Source: Agrobacterium tumefaciens str. B6
Lineage (GTDB): Bacteria; Pseudomonadota; Alphaproteobacteria; Rhizobiales; Rhizobiaceae
Reading direction: 5' to 3'
NCBI RefSeq assembly: GCF_001541315.1
Contig: NZ_LMVK01000052.1
Span: forward strand, 123,352 to 187,351
DNA: 64,000 bases
Shown: one piece after another, positions 16,475 to 25,054 of the stretch
How positions within the stretch are numbered: the first letter of the stretch is position 1
Layout of the letters: each line of letters starts with the position of its first letter
Notes under the pieces: model-generated
The model's database searches: none
What the model was told of the DNA's origin: nothing
What the model saw: only the letters and a program-made list of their open reading frames with translations
Program-made: the position numbers and the translations under genes

Positions 16475-17092
16475 TCAAATCCAGGGAATAAGCCCGGCTG
16501 CAGCGTAGAGAATTGCACCTGTCACAGCCAGTGCGATCAGGGTCATGCAGAGGCCGAGTAGAACCACGAGCCCGTCACGCTCGATCAGGCCGATGGCGAT
16601 GACACACAGTGCCGCGACAGGGGCGAGATTTCCAAACGGGATCGGCAAAGCGACGGCGACGGCAAGGCAGAAGACCGGAAGCCCAAGCAGGTAGGGCATG
16701 CGTGGCCCGGTAAAGGTCACCAGCCGACCCGTCCGGACAAAATACTCGATCTTGCGGATCATTGGCGATGCATACCGCTCAAGCGCCTCGAACGCATTCG
16801 CTGATATGCGTCGATCGGCAAGGGCGGCTGGCAGCCACAGCGATTTCAATCCGATCGCGAACTGAAGTGAAACGATCGCTAGCGCAGATCCGAACACCAT
16901 TCCGAAAGGGCCCGGAATCGGGATCAGCGCCGGCAGCGCAAGAAGCAGCATGACGAAACCAAAGCCGGATTTTCCCATTAGGTGAAGGGCTTCTGCGATC
17001 GTTAAGCCCTCTCGGCTTTGTGCTTCTGTCACAAGCCGGGACAAGGTCGTGGATGCTCTGCTCTTCACGTGCTTGCGGCCCGGCGTAATCAA
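16475..17092 (-). CDS. ExoD-family exopolysaccharide synthesis protein
   Basis: 205 residues. The N-terminal soluble part (LSRLVTEAQSREGLTIAEAL) and the following GFVMLLLALPALIPIPGPFG are the ExoD signature (Pfam PF06055), with four to five membrane segments ending at GAILYAAAGLIPWI. In Sinorhizobium meliloti ExoD affects exopolysaccharide production and alkaline tolerance, but the biochemical role is unknown. It lies two bases from the hypothetical gene at 17095, so an operon is likely. Confidence 0.88.
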   Translation of the reverse strand: MITPGRKHVKSRASTTLSRLVTEAQSREGLTIAEALHLMGKSGFGFVMLLLALPALIPIPGPFGMVFGSALAIVSLQFAIGLKSLWLPAALADRRISANAFEALERYASPMIRKIEYFVRTGRLVTFTGPRMPYLLGLPVFCLAVAVALPIPFGNLAPVAALCVIAIGLIERDGLVVLLGLCMTLIALAVTGAILYAAAGLIPWI

Positions 17093-17094
17093 GG

Positions 17095-17406
17095 TCAGCC
17101 TTCCGCCTCGTGGGTACCTGGCGCGCCCAAAAGTCCACGAAGCGTGCGACAGTTCAGATCTTCGCTATCAAAAAGCTGCTCTGGTGGGGTCCAGCCGGTA
17201 GAGATGCCGATAACCGTGGCAATCGCCCAACCTGGCTCGTTGCCGGCCTTTTCGATGAGAGCCGGCACCTGAACGGCAAGGCATTGCTGCGACTGCTGCA
17301 CGATCTGGACAGGCGCATTTGCACGTTCGAGATTTTGCCGCATCTCGGAATGAAGCGGATCGACTACGAAGAGTGTGAAGATCCAGGCAACGATATCTGC
17401 AATCAT
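17095..17406 (-). CDS. Hypothetical protein next to exoD-like gene
   Basis: 103 residues with a hydrophobic N-terminus (MIADIVAWIFTLFVVDP), possibly an anchor or signal. The remainder (QIVQQSQQCLAVQVPALIEK, NEPGWAIATVIGISTGW) looks like a folded periplasmic domain. I do not recognise the family. The 2-bp gap to the ExoD gene argues it is real and co-expressed. Confidence 0.6.
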   Translation of the reverse strand: MIADIVAWIFTLFVVDPLHSEMRQNLERANAPVQIVQQSQQCLAVQVPALIEKAGNEPGWAIATVIGISTGWTPPEQLFDSEDLNCRTLRGLLGAPGTHEAEG

Positions 17407-18434
17407 AGTCTAGCCCCGTGGGTTGCGGCATCTGTCGGTTTGAGGTCCGACATCGTGAAAGCGCCGAGGACTGTCACCAGAGGGGCCCGGACCAGCGGGT
17501 CGATCAGGATTTGGGAAGCGAAGCGGCTGAATTCAAGACTGCCACGCTTCTTGATGGCGTAGGTCGTTCCGGGTCACGTTTGATCTTAACCGTCGCTCGA
17601 CGCACAACGGCCTGCCGGCGTCGATCCTGGACAGCGAGATTGCTGCTGTTCAGCAGGTCCGCCGCAGTGTATCCGACGCGGATATTCGCGCGTTTTCAGC
17701 GAGCCTACGCGACCGATCTGGCCAACCGGAGCACCAGCTTGCGGAAGTACTGCCAACTCTGATCGCCGAAGATGTCGTTTCGTTTCTCGCCTTCCGCCGG
17801 ACACCGCCGCTTCCCCAGGAAGTACGCGAGATTGCAAAACGGCGAGTGGCAAAAACGCTAGCTGTGACGGACGTCGAGGGCACAAGGATCGATCCTGCCC
17901 CTGCCATCAAATTCTGGTGTCATGAGGCAATCCAGGCGGATCGCAGTCGCTTGTTGTGCCTATGACGATTGCCAATGATATTATCCTCGATCTGGCGCCC
18001 ATCGATAACGGGCGGTCGTTACAGTCGCTGAGCGAGTTCAAATCGTTCCGGGCATCGTCACGTCTGACTGTCGGGTAAGAGTGCACCGTGAAGTTACTAA
18101 CGATTTACGCTGACTATACGCTGACAAACCGACGACGCCCGCTTCGAAGAGGCCGTCCGGGGAAGGCCTAAGTTCTTTGAACAGTGCGTTGGCCTTATGT
18201 TTTTCTGAGTCTGCTCTCCCACTCCAGGGCGCCGGCGTCCGACCTTGGTCTGATCGAAGGGCGACGAAAGGTTTCTCACGTGTCTGCTGAAGTCCCGTGA
18301 GACCTTTTCTCGCATGTTTGGACTTGACCCTCCGAGGTGCATTGACAACTTGTACGGTCTCAGAGTTATGCCCATCGGTGCGGTCAGATTTCCGCTTGCC
18401 TCGGCATACAGATCCAACCCAAAGGAGGCCGGAT
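17407..18434. other. About 1 kb without a supportable gene
   Basis: One plus-strand frame is open at about 17557-17966 (for example EDVVSFLAFRRTPPLPQEV), but it lacks a start codon and ribosome site and matches no family I know; it may be a remnant. The long minus frame at 18038-18496 overlaps the promoter and start of the next gene and reads like a shadow. A TTGACA near 18342 could be a -35 box for the Gly-rich gene. Confidence 0.4.
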
Positions 18435-18917
18435 GTGTTACCAAGCCGCAATTTGATCGCCGTTTTCCCGTGTTTGCTGTTGACCCTATTCAACACGGCT
18501 CTTCCCTATACGATTGATTTTCACGGTTTCTCCGCTGCAATTCACGAGCAGGTGGCTGAGGCCGGAAACGGTAACGGTGGTGGCAATGGCGGCGGTGGGG
18601 GCAGCGGAGGCAATGGAGGGGGTAGCGGGAACGGAGGCAGCAACGGTAACAGTGGCGGCAACGGCAATGGTAATTCAGGCGGCAAGGGAAATAGTAACAG
18701 CCAGTCGTCGGGCACCGGAAATGCTGCGAAAAGCCAGGCCGGTCTCGACGACGCGGCGAATGGAGGTCGCGGTACTCTGACTGTTCGCCATAAGGATGGC
18801 ATCAGCGAAAGCGTTCAGCGCGGCCGATACGTGATGAAGGATGCAAAGGGCAGAACAATCGTCAATCGCGATGCAACAGTCTCTGACGAGGAGCGGCTCA
18901 GGGCCTTCCTCCGCTAA
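18435..18917 (+). CDS. Secreted Gly/Asn-rich protein, first of a pair
   Basis: 160 residues from GTG 18435, which has an excellent AAAGGAGG six nt upstream; longer ATG-initiated readings lack this. A hydrophobic segment (LIAVFPCLLLTLFNTALP) suggests export. Residues ~42-85 are a low-complexity Gly/Asn/Ser tract (GGGNGGGGGSGGNGGGSGNG and similar). The C-terminal ~60 residues look folded (GTLTVRHKDGISESVQRGRY, then DATVSDEERLRAFLR). The stop meets that of the convergent response-regulator gene. A second such protein lies on the other side of the two-component system. Confidence 0.75.
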   Translation: MLPSRNLIAVFPCLLLTLFNTALPYTIDFHGFSAAIHEQVAEAGNGNGGGNGGGGGSGGNGGGSGNGGSNGNSGGNGNGNSGGKGNSNSQSSGTGNAAKSQAGLDDAANGGRGTLTVRHKDGISESVQRGRYVMKDAKGRTIVNRDATVSDEERLRAFLR

Positions 18918-19558
18918 CGGCGCCGGTCAATCTCGTCACGAAATGCCATCGCGGCTTCCGTCCGGTTGCTCACGCCGAGCTTGGTAAAGATTTGCGTCAT
19001 GTGATGCTTTATAGTCTTTTCGTGCAGATCCAGTTTCAGCCCGATATGTTTGTTGCTCAATCCGGCAGATGCCAGCTCCAGCACCTCCCGTTCCCGCTCC
19101 GTGAGTGCGGTGAAGGCATTAGACCGGGTGCCTGACCCGGTTTGCGAAATCAGACGTGCAGACAGTGTCGGAGCGACGTAACTGTCGCCTGCCGCGACGC
19201 TTCGAATGATATCAGCGAGTGCACGGGACCCGACTCCTTTCAGGACGTAACCCTTCGCTCCACTCCTTAGAGCTGTCATGACGTCATCGCCTGCCTCGGA
19301 AACCGTCAGCATCACGATCTTCTGGCCCGGGATCTGTTCAAGTATGAGCGGGACAGCTTCCAGCCCGCCTCCAGGCATGGAGATATCGAGCAGCAGAATG
19401 TCCGGCCGGTGCTCCGCCGCTATGCGCAGCGCATCGTCCCTGTTGCTACCCTCGCCAACGACCTTGAATTCGTCCATTTCGGTCAGGCTTCGGATAACGC
19501 CTTCCCTGAAGAGAGGGTGATCGTCCACAACTGCCAGACTGATTTGCTGCGCTGTCAT
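18914..19558 (-). CDS. LuxR/NarL-family response regulator
   Basis: 214 residues. Receiver domain with acidic pocket (VVDDHP), phospho-acceptor Asp in ILLLDISMPGG, the T/S switch in MLTVSEAGD and K in GAKGYVLKG. The C-terminal LuxR-type HTH is LTEREREVLELASAGLSNKH followed by LHEKTIKHHMTQIFTKLGVS. The start overlaps the stop of the upstream kinase gene (ATGA at 19555), so they are a cognate pair. Candidate targets are the two flanking Gly-rich genes. Confidence 0.93.
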   Translation of the reverse strand: MTAQQISLAVVDDHPLFREGVIRSLTEMDEFKVVGEGSNRDDALRIAAEHRPDILLLDISMPGGGLEAVPLILEQIPGQKIVMLTVSEAGDDVMTALRSGAKGYVLKGVGSRALADIIRSVAAGDSYVAPTLSARLISQTGSGTRSNAFTALTEREREVLELASAGLSNKHIGLKLDLHEKTIKHHMTQIFTKLGVSNRTEAAMAFRDEIDRRR

Positions 19559-20997
19559 GCCTGCTCCATTTCCTCGATGTTAAGCGACATTCGCACGATG
19601 GTTCCACGATCGGACGAAAAGAGATGGAAGACACCGCCCAGGCTTTCAACGCGGTCCCTAAGACCCGCGAGGCCGAGTTTCTCGGGTGCAACGTCGCTCA
19701 TTCGGAAGCCGTGCCCTTCGTCTGCCACTTCGACCATAACGAGGCTGCCTTCGGAAGATTGCGTAACCTTTTGTCCAATGCCGCCCGCATGTCGATAGCC
19801 GTTGTTCAGGGCCTCCTGAACAAAACGATAGATACAGATCTTTGCAGCCCTGGAAAGATATGCCGGTGTTTTGTTGAGTAAGAGGTCGACAGTGACGCCC
19901 GTGCGCTGCTCATGGGCAAGAATCGCGCGCTTCAGCAACTCGGCAAGGCTGTCCGTTTCTATATGCGGCAACATCAACCCGCTGCAAATGCCCCTGATTT
20001 CTGTCATGGCGTCATCGAGGCTTGTCTTGATGTTCGTCAAGGATGCTTCCCGCTCCTCGGCGGGAGTGCGAGGGTCGGCGAGCTTCGGACTGTCAAGGCG
20101 CAAGGATGCATAGGCGACCAATTGTGCGGGACCGTCGTGCAGGTCGGCACCGATGCGGCGCAAGTAACTCTCGTTGAGGGACGTGGCCCTTTGTGTCGCA
20201 CGCTGAACACGCGCGCGTAAGGCCTCGTTCTGCCGCAGCAGGGCGGAGAGTTCACCGATGCGGTCATTGAGGGCTTTGCGCTGGCTGTCGATGGTTCGGC
20301 TTCCACGCAGGACTAGAATCGACAAGAGGCCAAAAAATGTGGTCGTGAACGCCGCGACCGCGAGCCAGCTCAGGAGGCGGGCCTGATTGAGACTCCATTC
20401 GAATTCATTGGCGATCTCGAAAAATTCAGAGACGGCGACGACCTTGCCCGACCATGGCTGCAGGACCGGATTGTAGATTTGCAGAAGTGGCTTTTCGCTA
20501 TCACGTTCGGCGTCGCTCTCGACGCCGTCGATCCGATTGAACCTCGCTGTCATCTGTCCGGTAAAGGCCGTTTTGAGGTCACCGGAAAGCGGGAGCTGCT
20601 TGCCGGAAAGGTTCTTTTCGCTGGAATAGAGAATCGTACCGTCGCTGCGCCAGAGCCGGAACGAAAACAGTCGTTTTCCAAGTGCGCCTTGGCCAAGGGT
20701 CTCATCCAGGGCCCGCGTTATCGAATCGTCCAGGGCTTGGGTGGTTTGCATGTCAGGCAAAAGAGGTGCAATCACGCTGTCGACGTAAAGCGCGGTCGTT
20801 GCCGCGGAGTTACGTGTCACGGCGTTTTCGATCAGGCTGGCAACAAAATAGCCCACGACCACCATCGCGCAGATCGCGACAAAACCGCCCGCAAGCAGGA
20901 ACTGCCGTGCGAGTGACTGGGAATTCCAGCGTTGCACCGGGCTGGTCATCGACGCCTTGTAGCTAGGACCTGTCCGCAGAATGCGCATTATCAGCAC
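19555..20997 (-). CDS. Sensor histidine kinase (NarL/DegS type, HisKA_3)
   Basis: 480 residues from ATG 20997; M4 or M17 are alternative starts. Two membrane segments (FVAICAMVVVGYFVASLIE and WLAVAAFTTTFFGLLSILVL) bracket a ~150-residue periplasmic sensor with RLWRSDGTILYSSEKNL, a Cache-like look. A coiled coil leads to the HisKA_3 helix IGADLHDGPAQLVAYASLRL with the phosphorylated His. The HATPase_c domain has FVQEALNNGYRHAGG and KLGLAGLRDRVESLGGVF. The signal sensed is unknown. Confidence 0.92.
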   Translation of the reverse strand: MLIMRILRTGPSYKASMTSPVQRWNSQSLARQFLLAGGFVAICAMVVVGYFVASLIENAVTRNSAATTALYVDSVIAPLLPDMQTTQALDDSITRALDETLGQGALGKRLFSFRLWRSDGTILYSSEKNLSGKQLPLSGDLKTAFTGQMTARFNRIDGVESDAERDSEKPLLQIYNPVLQPWSGKVVAVSEFFEIANEFEWSLNQARLLSWLAVAAFTTTFFGLLSILVLRGSRTIDSQRKALNDRIGELSALLRQNEALRARVQRATQRATSLNESYLRRIGADLHDGPAQLVAYASLRLDSPKLADPRTPAEEREASLTNIKTSLDDAMTEIRGICSGLMLPHIETDSLAELLKRAILAHEQRTGVTVDLLLNKTPAYLSRAAKICIYRFVQEALNNGYRHAGGIGQKVTQSSEGSLVMVEVADEGHGFRMSDVAPEKLGLAGLRDRVESLGGVFHLFSSDRGTIVRMSLNIEEMEQA

Positions 20998-21261
20998 TCA
21001 TCTCCCAATCCTTTATAGCTACCCCGTTAACGCAAGGTGTCAACCGTGCGGGGAGGCACAGGTTTCGCCAAGAGGAGCCTGTCGTCCGGTCCATACAATC
21101 AGCGACCATCGGTCGCGATCAATCGGACTATGGTCCAAGTGCCCAAGGCATAGGTCGGAGTGGAGTAGAAACCGGAGATTTCGGCAATATTGTAGTGCGT
21201 AACGATTTACTGGCACCGCGGCTCGGCGCAAGCGGTGACCGACTTTGAAAAGGACCTGCAC

Positions 21262-21903
21262 ATGAAAATCTCCTCGCTGATCGGTCCCGCAAGCCTTGGG
21301 CTTGTCCTGGCCCTTGCCCCCATGGGGGGAGATACTCCCGGCTTCACGCACGCGGCATTTGCGAAGGACGGGAACGGCGGTGGTAACGGCGGCGGCAATG
21401 GCGGTGGTAATGGGGGAGGGAACGGCGGTGGCAACGGGGGAGGCCATGGCGGCGGGAAATCCGGCGCCGGCGAAAGCCGCGCGTCCTCGAATTCATCCGC
21501 GCACAAGGGCTCTTCGGCATCATTGAAATCGCATCATTCCAACAAACCCTCAAAAACTCATGCCGGGACATCGAAAACGCACAGCGCGAAGCCCGGCACT
21601 GGCAGTCTCAATTCGATGAAGAGAAATTATCATGCTTACCTGAATTCCAGCGACCCCAAGATGGCAGCGCTTGCGGCCTACGTGAAGGCATATGCGGAAT
21701 TCGAAATTCAGTACGGGGTGACGGCCGTGCCCACAGATCCCGCGCTTAGCGAAACTGCCCTTGTTTCGGCACTGGAACAGCTGGCAAACCGGCCGGTGAC
21801 CGACGAGGAGCTTGCCGAAGCGAAGAGCATTTTAGGCGCTGGAACAGATACAGGGAAAATCGCAGAGGTTCGCGACGCTCTCGAACAAGAAGACGGAAAT
21901 TGA
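21262..21903 (+). CDS. Secreted Gly/Asn-rich protein, second of a pair
   Basis: 213 residues from ATG 21262 (AAAAGGAC upstream), with a signal-peptide-like N-terminus ending near HAAFAKD. Residues ~38-65 are seven tandem NGGG units. A Ser/His/Lys-rich spacer follows (SSNSSAHKGSSASLKSHHSN). The C-terminal domain (KMAALAAYVKAYAEFEIQYG, then EQLANRPVTDEELAEAKSIL) is helical and looks folded. It has the same architecture as 18435-18917: export signal, Gly/Asn repeat, short charged domain. It lies upstream of and divergent from the kinase gene. I do not recognise a named family. Confidence 0.75.
   Translation: MKISSLIGPASLGLVLALAPMGGDTPGFTHAAFAKDGNGGGNGGGNGGGNGGGNGGGNGGGHGGGKSGAGESRASSNSSAHKGSSASLKSHHSNKPSKTHAGTSKTHSAKPGTGSLNSMKRNYHAYLNSSDPKMAALAAYVKAYAEFEIQYGVTAVPTDPALSETALVSALEQLANRPVTDEELAEAKSILGAGTDTGKIAEVRDALEQEDGN
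21373..21456 (+). repeat. Seven tandem 12-bp repeats encoding NGGG
   Basis: Units read AACGGCGGTGGT, AACGGCGGCGGC, AATGGCGGTGGT and so on; the seventh starts with CAT. Third-position changes between units show selection on the protein repeat rather than very recent slippage. Confidence 0.9.
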
Positions 21904-23044
21904 GAGGCAGCCGGAAAGGACCAGGACCTGCCCTCGTCTGCGATCGGTACCCCAGGTTCGCGGCTGCGAGTTCTCTGTCCTGCGCCTAGAGAGTTTGTGT
22001 CGATCGACGCCATTTGATTGCCGGAGTAATGACCGGCATCATCGCCGGAACAAGTGGCCCGCCGCCAGCTTGATCCGGCGATGTCATATAAGCGACCCAC
22101 ATGTCGTGAATACCTCCGATCGATTGGCTGTCGCGAGCAGGCGAACGCTCCCGATATCGATCCAATGAGAATCTCGTAGTCAATATCTGTGTTGGCAACC
22201 TGCTCTCGACACTGTCGCAGCGGTGCGGGACCCATGGCTGGCCCGCCGCAGCCGCCAATGGTGACACGGCTGTGGTCGTATTGAGTGAGAGGCTGACCAT
22301 CGCACAGCGTGGCGCACCGAGCTCTTATGAGACTATTCCAGGCCTCGCCGTAACGGCTCTTTGTTATGTGGAGGCCATTTGTGCGGCTCTGAAGCGGGAA
22401 GGTGCCGACGATGGCAAGTTCGGAGAACTGGGAGGGCGATCGGATCGCTTTCCGATATCGCTGCAGCACCGCCGGCTCCTGTCCTTGGCCGAGGCAACGG
22501 TTGAAACCCTCTGGCGTGAATTAATCGAGACTTGGGTGATCGCCCAGCATGTAAATGGTCAGAGGCGCGCAACGGTGATGGCACCCAGCGCCTGCGGCTT
22601 GCGCTCGGCGACAACGGTTGGCTCAGGATCCACAAGCGCGTGAGCGGTCCGTTCGGGCCGACGCCCGATCGACTGCTCTGCCCTTTCCCTCGCATCTCAG
22701 GGCGGCATGATCGTCCGTGACGATTCTGATGTGGAGCCGCGGTTCCTAGCAGGAAGATCTTGAGCGGAGACTACGCGCAAGCTCCTCAGACAGCGTGACC
22801 AACCTCAGTCAGTTGATTGAGCATTACCGCGTCGGCCGGAGGTCAAGGGCGTACCGCCAATCTACTAAGAATTTCGAACCTGGCGGGATACCCCTGTTCG
22901 TGGATCGGCCATGGCGGGCAAGCTACTGGGCAGAAAACAGCTAATTCAACCTGATAGAGAAGTCGTTTACGAGTCGTAAGTTCGACTCCTTTCAAGAGCA
23001 AAAAGGCCGTATACTGCGTTGTCGTTGCATCGCTTGCCCTGCCG
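21904..23044. other. About 1.1 kb with no convincing gene
   Basis: Several frames are open for 100-250 codons on either strand (for example minus 21708-22469 and plus 22272-22643), but they overlap each other, lack ribosome sites and have the Arg/Cys/Pro-rich composition of shadow frames. The minus 21986-22300 frame has a slightly more protein-like end. I see no tRNA or transposase here. Confidence 0.45.
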
Positions 23045-23461
23045 TTAGCGTGATTGGCTATTGGCAGCGTTTGCCTCTTCAGGCTCTTGAGCCTCAGCAC
23101 CAAGAAGAGCTCTGCCTTCGTGTGTTCCTTTCAGCTTCTCACCTACCGAAACGATCGCGGCGATGGCAGGGATAAGCTCCATTCCTAGTAAGGTCAGTTG
23201 ATACTCGACCGAGGGAGGGGATGTTGGGAGAACATTCCTTGTCACGACGCCCCGCTCCTCAAGCTCACGTAGGCGCTGCGTTAAGACCTTTGCCGAAATC
23301 GGCGGAATATCGACTCTCAGTTCACTGAAGCGCCTCGGGCCTGCCCTCAAGTACCAGATGATATTTGGCGTCCATGCCGCGCCGATCACGCCCATGCACT
23401 CTGTGAGCGAGCACGAAGCTGGCGGCGAGGGGCTTCGATTTTTTCTGACCTTCAATGACAT
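23045..23461 (-). CDS. HxlR-family transcriptional regulator
   Basis: 138 residues. HxlR winged HTH: CSLTECMGVIGAAWTPNIIW, then RFSELRVDIPPISAKVLTQR and LRELEERGVVTR. These dimeric repressors often sense quinones, aldehydes or diamide. It is divergent from the flavodoxin-fold reductase at 23581, with an inverted pair GGTTACCA/TGGTAACC between them, and most likely represses that operon. Confidence 0.9.
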   Translation of the reverse strand: MSLKVRKNRSPSPPASCSLTECMGVIGAAWTPNIIWYLRAGPRRFSELRVDIPPISAKVLTQRLRELEERGVVTRNVLPTSPPSVEYQLTLLGMELIPAIAAIVSVGEKLKGTHEGRALLGAEAQEPEEANAANSQSR

Positions 23462-23468
23462 AAAAATA

Positions 23469-23530
23469 GGTTACCAGTGCGAAACCTGGAAATCAAGAAA
23501 CCAAGAGAATGTAAGTTTACTTTGGTAACC
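23469..23530. promoter_or_regulatory. Inverted GGTTACCA pair between hxlR and reductase genes
   Basis: GGTTACCA at 23469-23476 and TGGTAACC at 23523-23530 lie in the 119-bp divergent gap. Each half is itself nearly palindromic. The spacing of 46 bp would place one site over each promoter, which suits a repressor of both genes. Confidence 0.45.
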
Positions 23531-23580
23531 GAAATCCACATGTTTCGTCTTGTTAGTTTCAACGGCAGCAGGAGAACAAC

Positions 23581-24180
23581 ATGCCCAACATAGCCATCAT
23601 CTACCATTCCGGCTTTGGTCACACACGTGTGCAAGCGGAGGCCGTGATGGGAGGCGTCCGCCAGGTCAATGGTGTGGAGGTAACGCTGATTTCTGTCGAG
23701 CACTATGAGGCGCATTGGGATCAGCTGGATGAAGCCGATGCAATCGTGTTCGGCTCCCCGACCTACATGGCCGGCCCGTCTGCCCCATTCAAGGCATTTT
23801 TGGACGCAACGTCGTCTCGCTGGGCCGATCAGCGATGGAAAGATAAGCTCGCAGCAGGGTTCACAAACTCTGCCGGGATGAACGGCGACAAGCTGAACAC
23901 GTTGCAGCAGTTTTCTCTGTTCGCCATGCAGCACGGAATGGTTTGGGTTGGTCTTGGCCTTCTTCCGGGCAATCACACTTCGACCGGCTCTGAAAATGAC
24001 ATGAACAGGCTTGCCTCTTTCCTCGGTGCCATGGCGCAGAGCAATGCAGATCAGGGGGCAGACGTCGTACCAGGGGCGTCAGATCGCGAAACCGCCCGAT
24101 ACCTGGGACGACGCGTGGCGGAAGCGTCCTTGCGCTGGCGCGTTGGCTCTCTTCAGGCAAGTCTGGAGGCTACGGCATGA
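23581..24180 (+). CDS. Flavodoxin-fold NAD(P)H-dependent quinone/FMN reductase
   Basis: 199 residues. Flavodoxin-like: IAIIYHSGFGHTRVQAEAVM binds FMN phosphate, FGSPTYMAGPSAPFKAFLDA and FTNSAGMNGDKLNTLQQFSL are WrbA-related, then GMVWVGLGLLPGN. Related to but clearly distinct from the wrbA at 12840. Ribosome site CAGGAG precedes ATG. It overlaps the next gene by ATGA (24177). It is probably induced by a quinone-like signal through HxlR. Confidence 0.88.
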   Translation: MPNIAIIYHSGFGHTRVQAEAVMGGVRQVNGVEVTLISVEHYEAHWDQLDEADAIVFGSPTYMAGPSAPFKAFLDATSSRWADQRWKDKLAAGFTNSAGMNGDKLNTLQQFSLFAMQHGMVWVGLGLLPGNHTSTGSENDMNRLASFLGAMAQSNADQGADVVPGASDRETARYLGRRVAEASLRWRVGSLQASLEATA

Positions 24181-24572
24181 TGAATGATCTCGATGAGATG
24201 GCAGCAGTTTATCAGGTTGTCCAGGTCTACTTTGATGCTCTGTATGAAGCAGATGCTACACGCATGGCGGAGGTAATGCTGCCAGCCGCGGTGTATGCGA
24301 CCGCCGCTGAGGGTGACCTTCTTCACCGAACCCAGCCTGAATATCTGGCCGTTCTGGCGAAACGTGAGCCCCCCGCTCAGCGCAACGAGATGCGACGCGA
24401 CAAAGTCGTCTCGGTGCAATTCGCAGGACGATCCACCGCGCTCGTCGTGGCGAACTGTGCAATCGGCAATCGCTATTTCACGGACCTCCTCACCCTGGTT
24501 CAGTTGCGTGGCCGCTGGTGGATTATCGCCAAAGTATTTGACTTCGAACTTGTGGAAGAGAGGGGAGCCTAG
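24177..24572 (+). CDS. Lumazine-binding/SnoaL-like (NTF2-fold) protein
   Basis: 131 residues, start overlapping the upstream stop. NTF2-like fold of the lumazine_bd_2/DUF4440 type: VVQVYFDALYEADATRMAEV, then GDLLHRTQPEYLAVLAKREP and a final RGRWWIIAKVFDFEL. The family has no fixed activity. It is placed between a reductase and a tautomerase in one operon, so a role in the same small-molecule pathway is likely. Confidence 0.83.
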   Translation: MMNDLDEMAAVYQVVQVYFDALYEADATRMAEVMLPAAVYATAAEGDLLHRTQPEYLAVLAKREPPAQRNEMRRDKVVSVQFAGRSTALVVANCAIGNRYFTDLLTLVQLRGRWWIIAKVFDFELVEERGA

Positions 24573-24573
24573 C

Positions 24574-24789
24574 ATGCCATACATTAAAGTTGAGATCACC
24601 AAAGAGGGTGCGACTGACGCGCAGAAGGCCGCCGTCATCAAGGGGATCACTGACGTCTTGAGCGACGTTCTGGGCAAGGATCCCGCAACAACTTTCGTTG
24701 TTATCGATGAGGTTGCCTTGCCGAACTGGGGTATAGGCGGTCTGCCAGTTGCCGACTACCGCGCAAGCAAAATGCCGGGCCGACGCTGA
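24574..24789 (+). CDS. 4-oxalocrotonate tautomerase-family enzyme
   Basis: 71 residues starting MPYIKVEITKEG: the proline directly after the initiator Met is the catalytic base of this family once Met is removed. The rest (ATDAQKAAVIKGITDVLSDV and TTFVVIDEVALPNWGIGG) matches 4-OT/YdcE-like tautomerases. It starts one base after the previous stop with GAGGGGAG upstream. Typical substrates are 2-hydroxymuconate-like enols from aromatic degradation, but specificity is unknown. Confidence 0.88.
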   Translation: MPYIKVEITKEGATDAQKAAVIKGITDVLSDVLGKDPATTFVVIDEVALPNWGIGGLPVADYRASKMPGRR

Positions 24790-25009
24790 TACCGACGACG
24801 CATATCTTGATGGTTACTGCGTAGGGGCCGCGGTCGGGATCGCTGACAAAGATGGGCGGTTGCTCTCGCTGCACCAGCTTGAACAGCCATACAAGGTGGC
24901 GGGCGTCAGCGCTCAAATGGAGAATGACACGCTGTACCTGCTTCTCGTCACAAATGCGGACGACGCCGCAACACCGGCAAAGCTCCTGTCGGCTTCCTTT
25001 CCCCTGTAG
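24786..25009 (+). pseudogene. C-terminal remnant of a DUF6929-like protein
   Basis: The frame DDAYLDGYCVGAAVGIADKD, then HQLEQPYKVAGVSAQMENDT and a final ATPAKLLSASFPL, reads like the tail of a larger beta-propeller-like protein (DUF6929 type, from memory). It begins abruptly at the end of the tautomerase gene with no start codon or ribosome site of its own, so only the C-terminal ~75 residues remain. The junction at ~24786 marks a deletion or recombination. Confidence 0.55.
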
Positions 25010-25054
25010 CGCTGCGGACCTCTCATTATACGGACGCCAGGTTGCGCTGCGACT

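Noticed and set aside
18038..18496. 152-codon minus frame upstream of the first Gly-rich gene
   Set aside because: It overlaps the promoter, ribosome site and start of the Gly-rich gene, and its Lys/Arg-rich sequence matches no family.
21373..21456. Tandem repeats as a possible CRISPR or minisatellite
   Set aside because: 12-bp units without spacers, in frame, encoding NGGG; it is a protein repeat.
21708..22469. 253-codon minus frame across the end of the second Gly-rich gene
   Set aside because: Overlaps the coding end of the exported protein; composition is shadow-like and no motif is seen.
22940..22990. tRNA-like stretch with GTTCGACTCC
   Set aside because: The T-loop consensus is present but the T-stem does not pair, and there are no acceptor or D stems.
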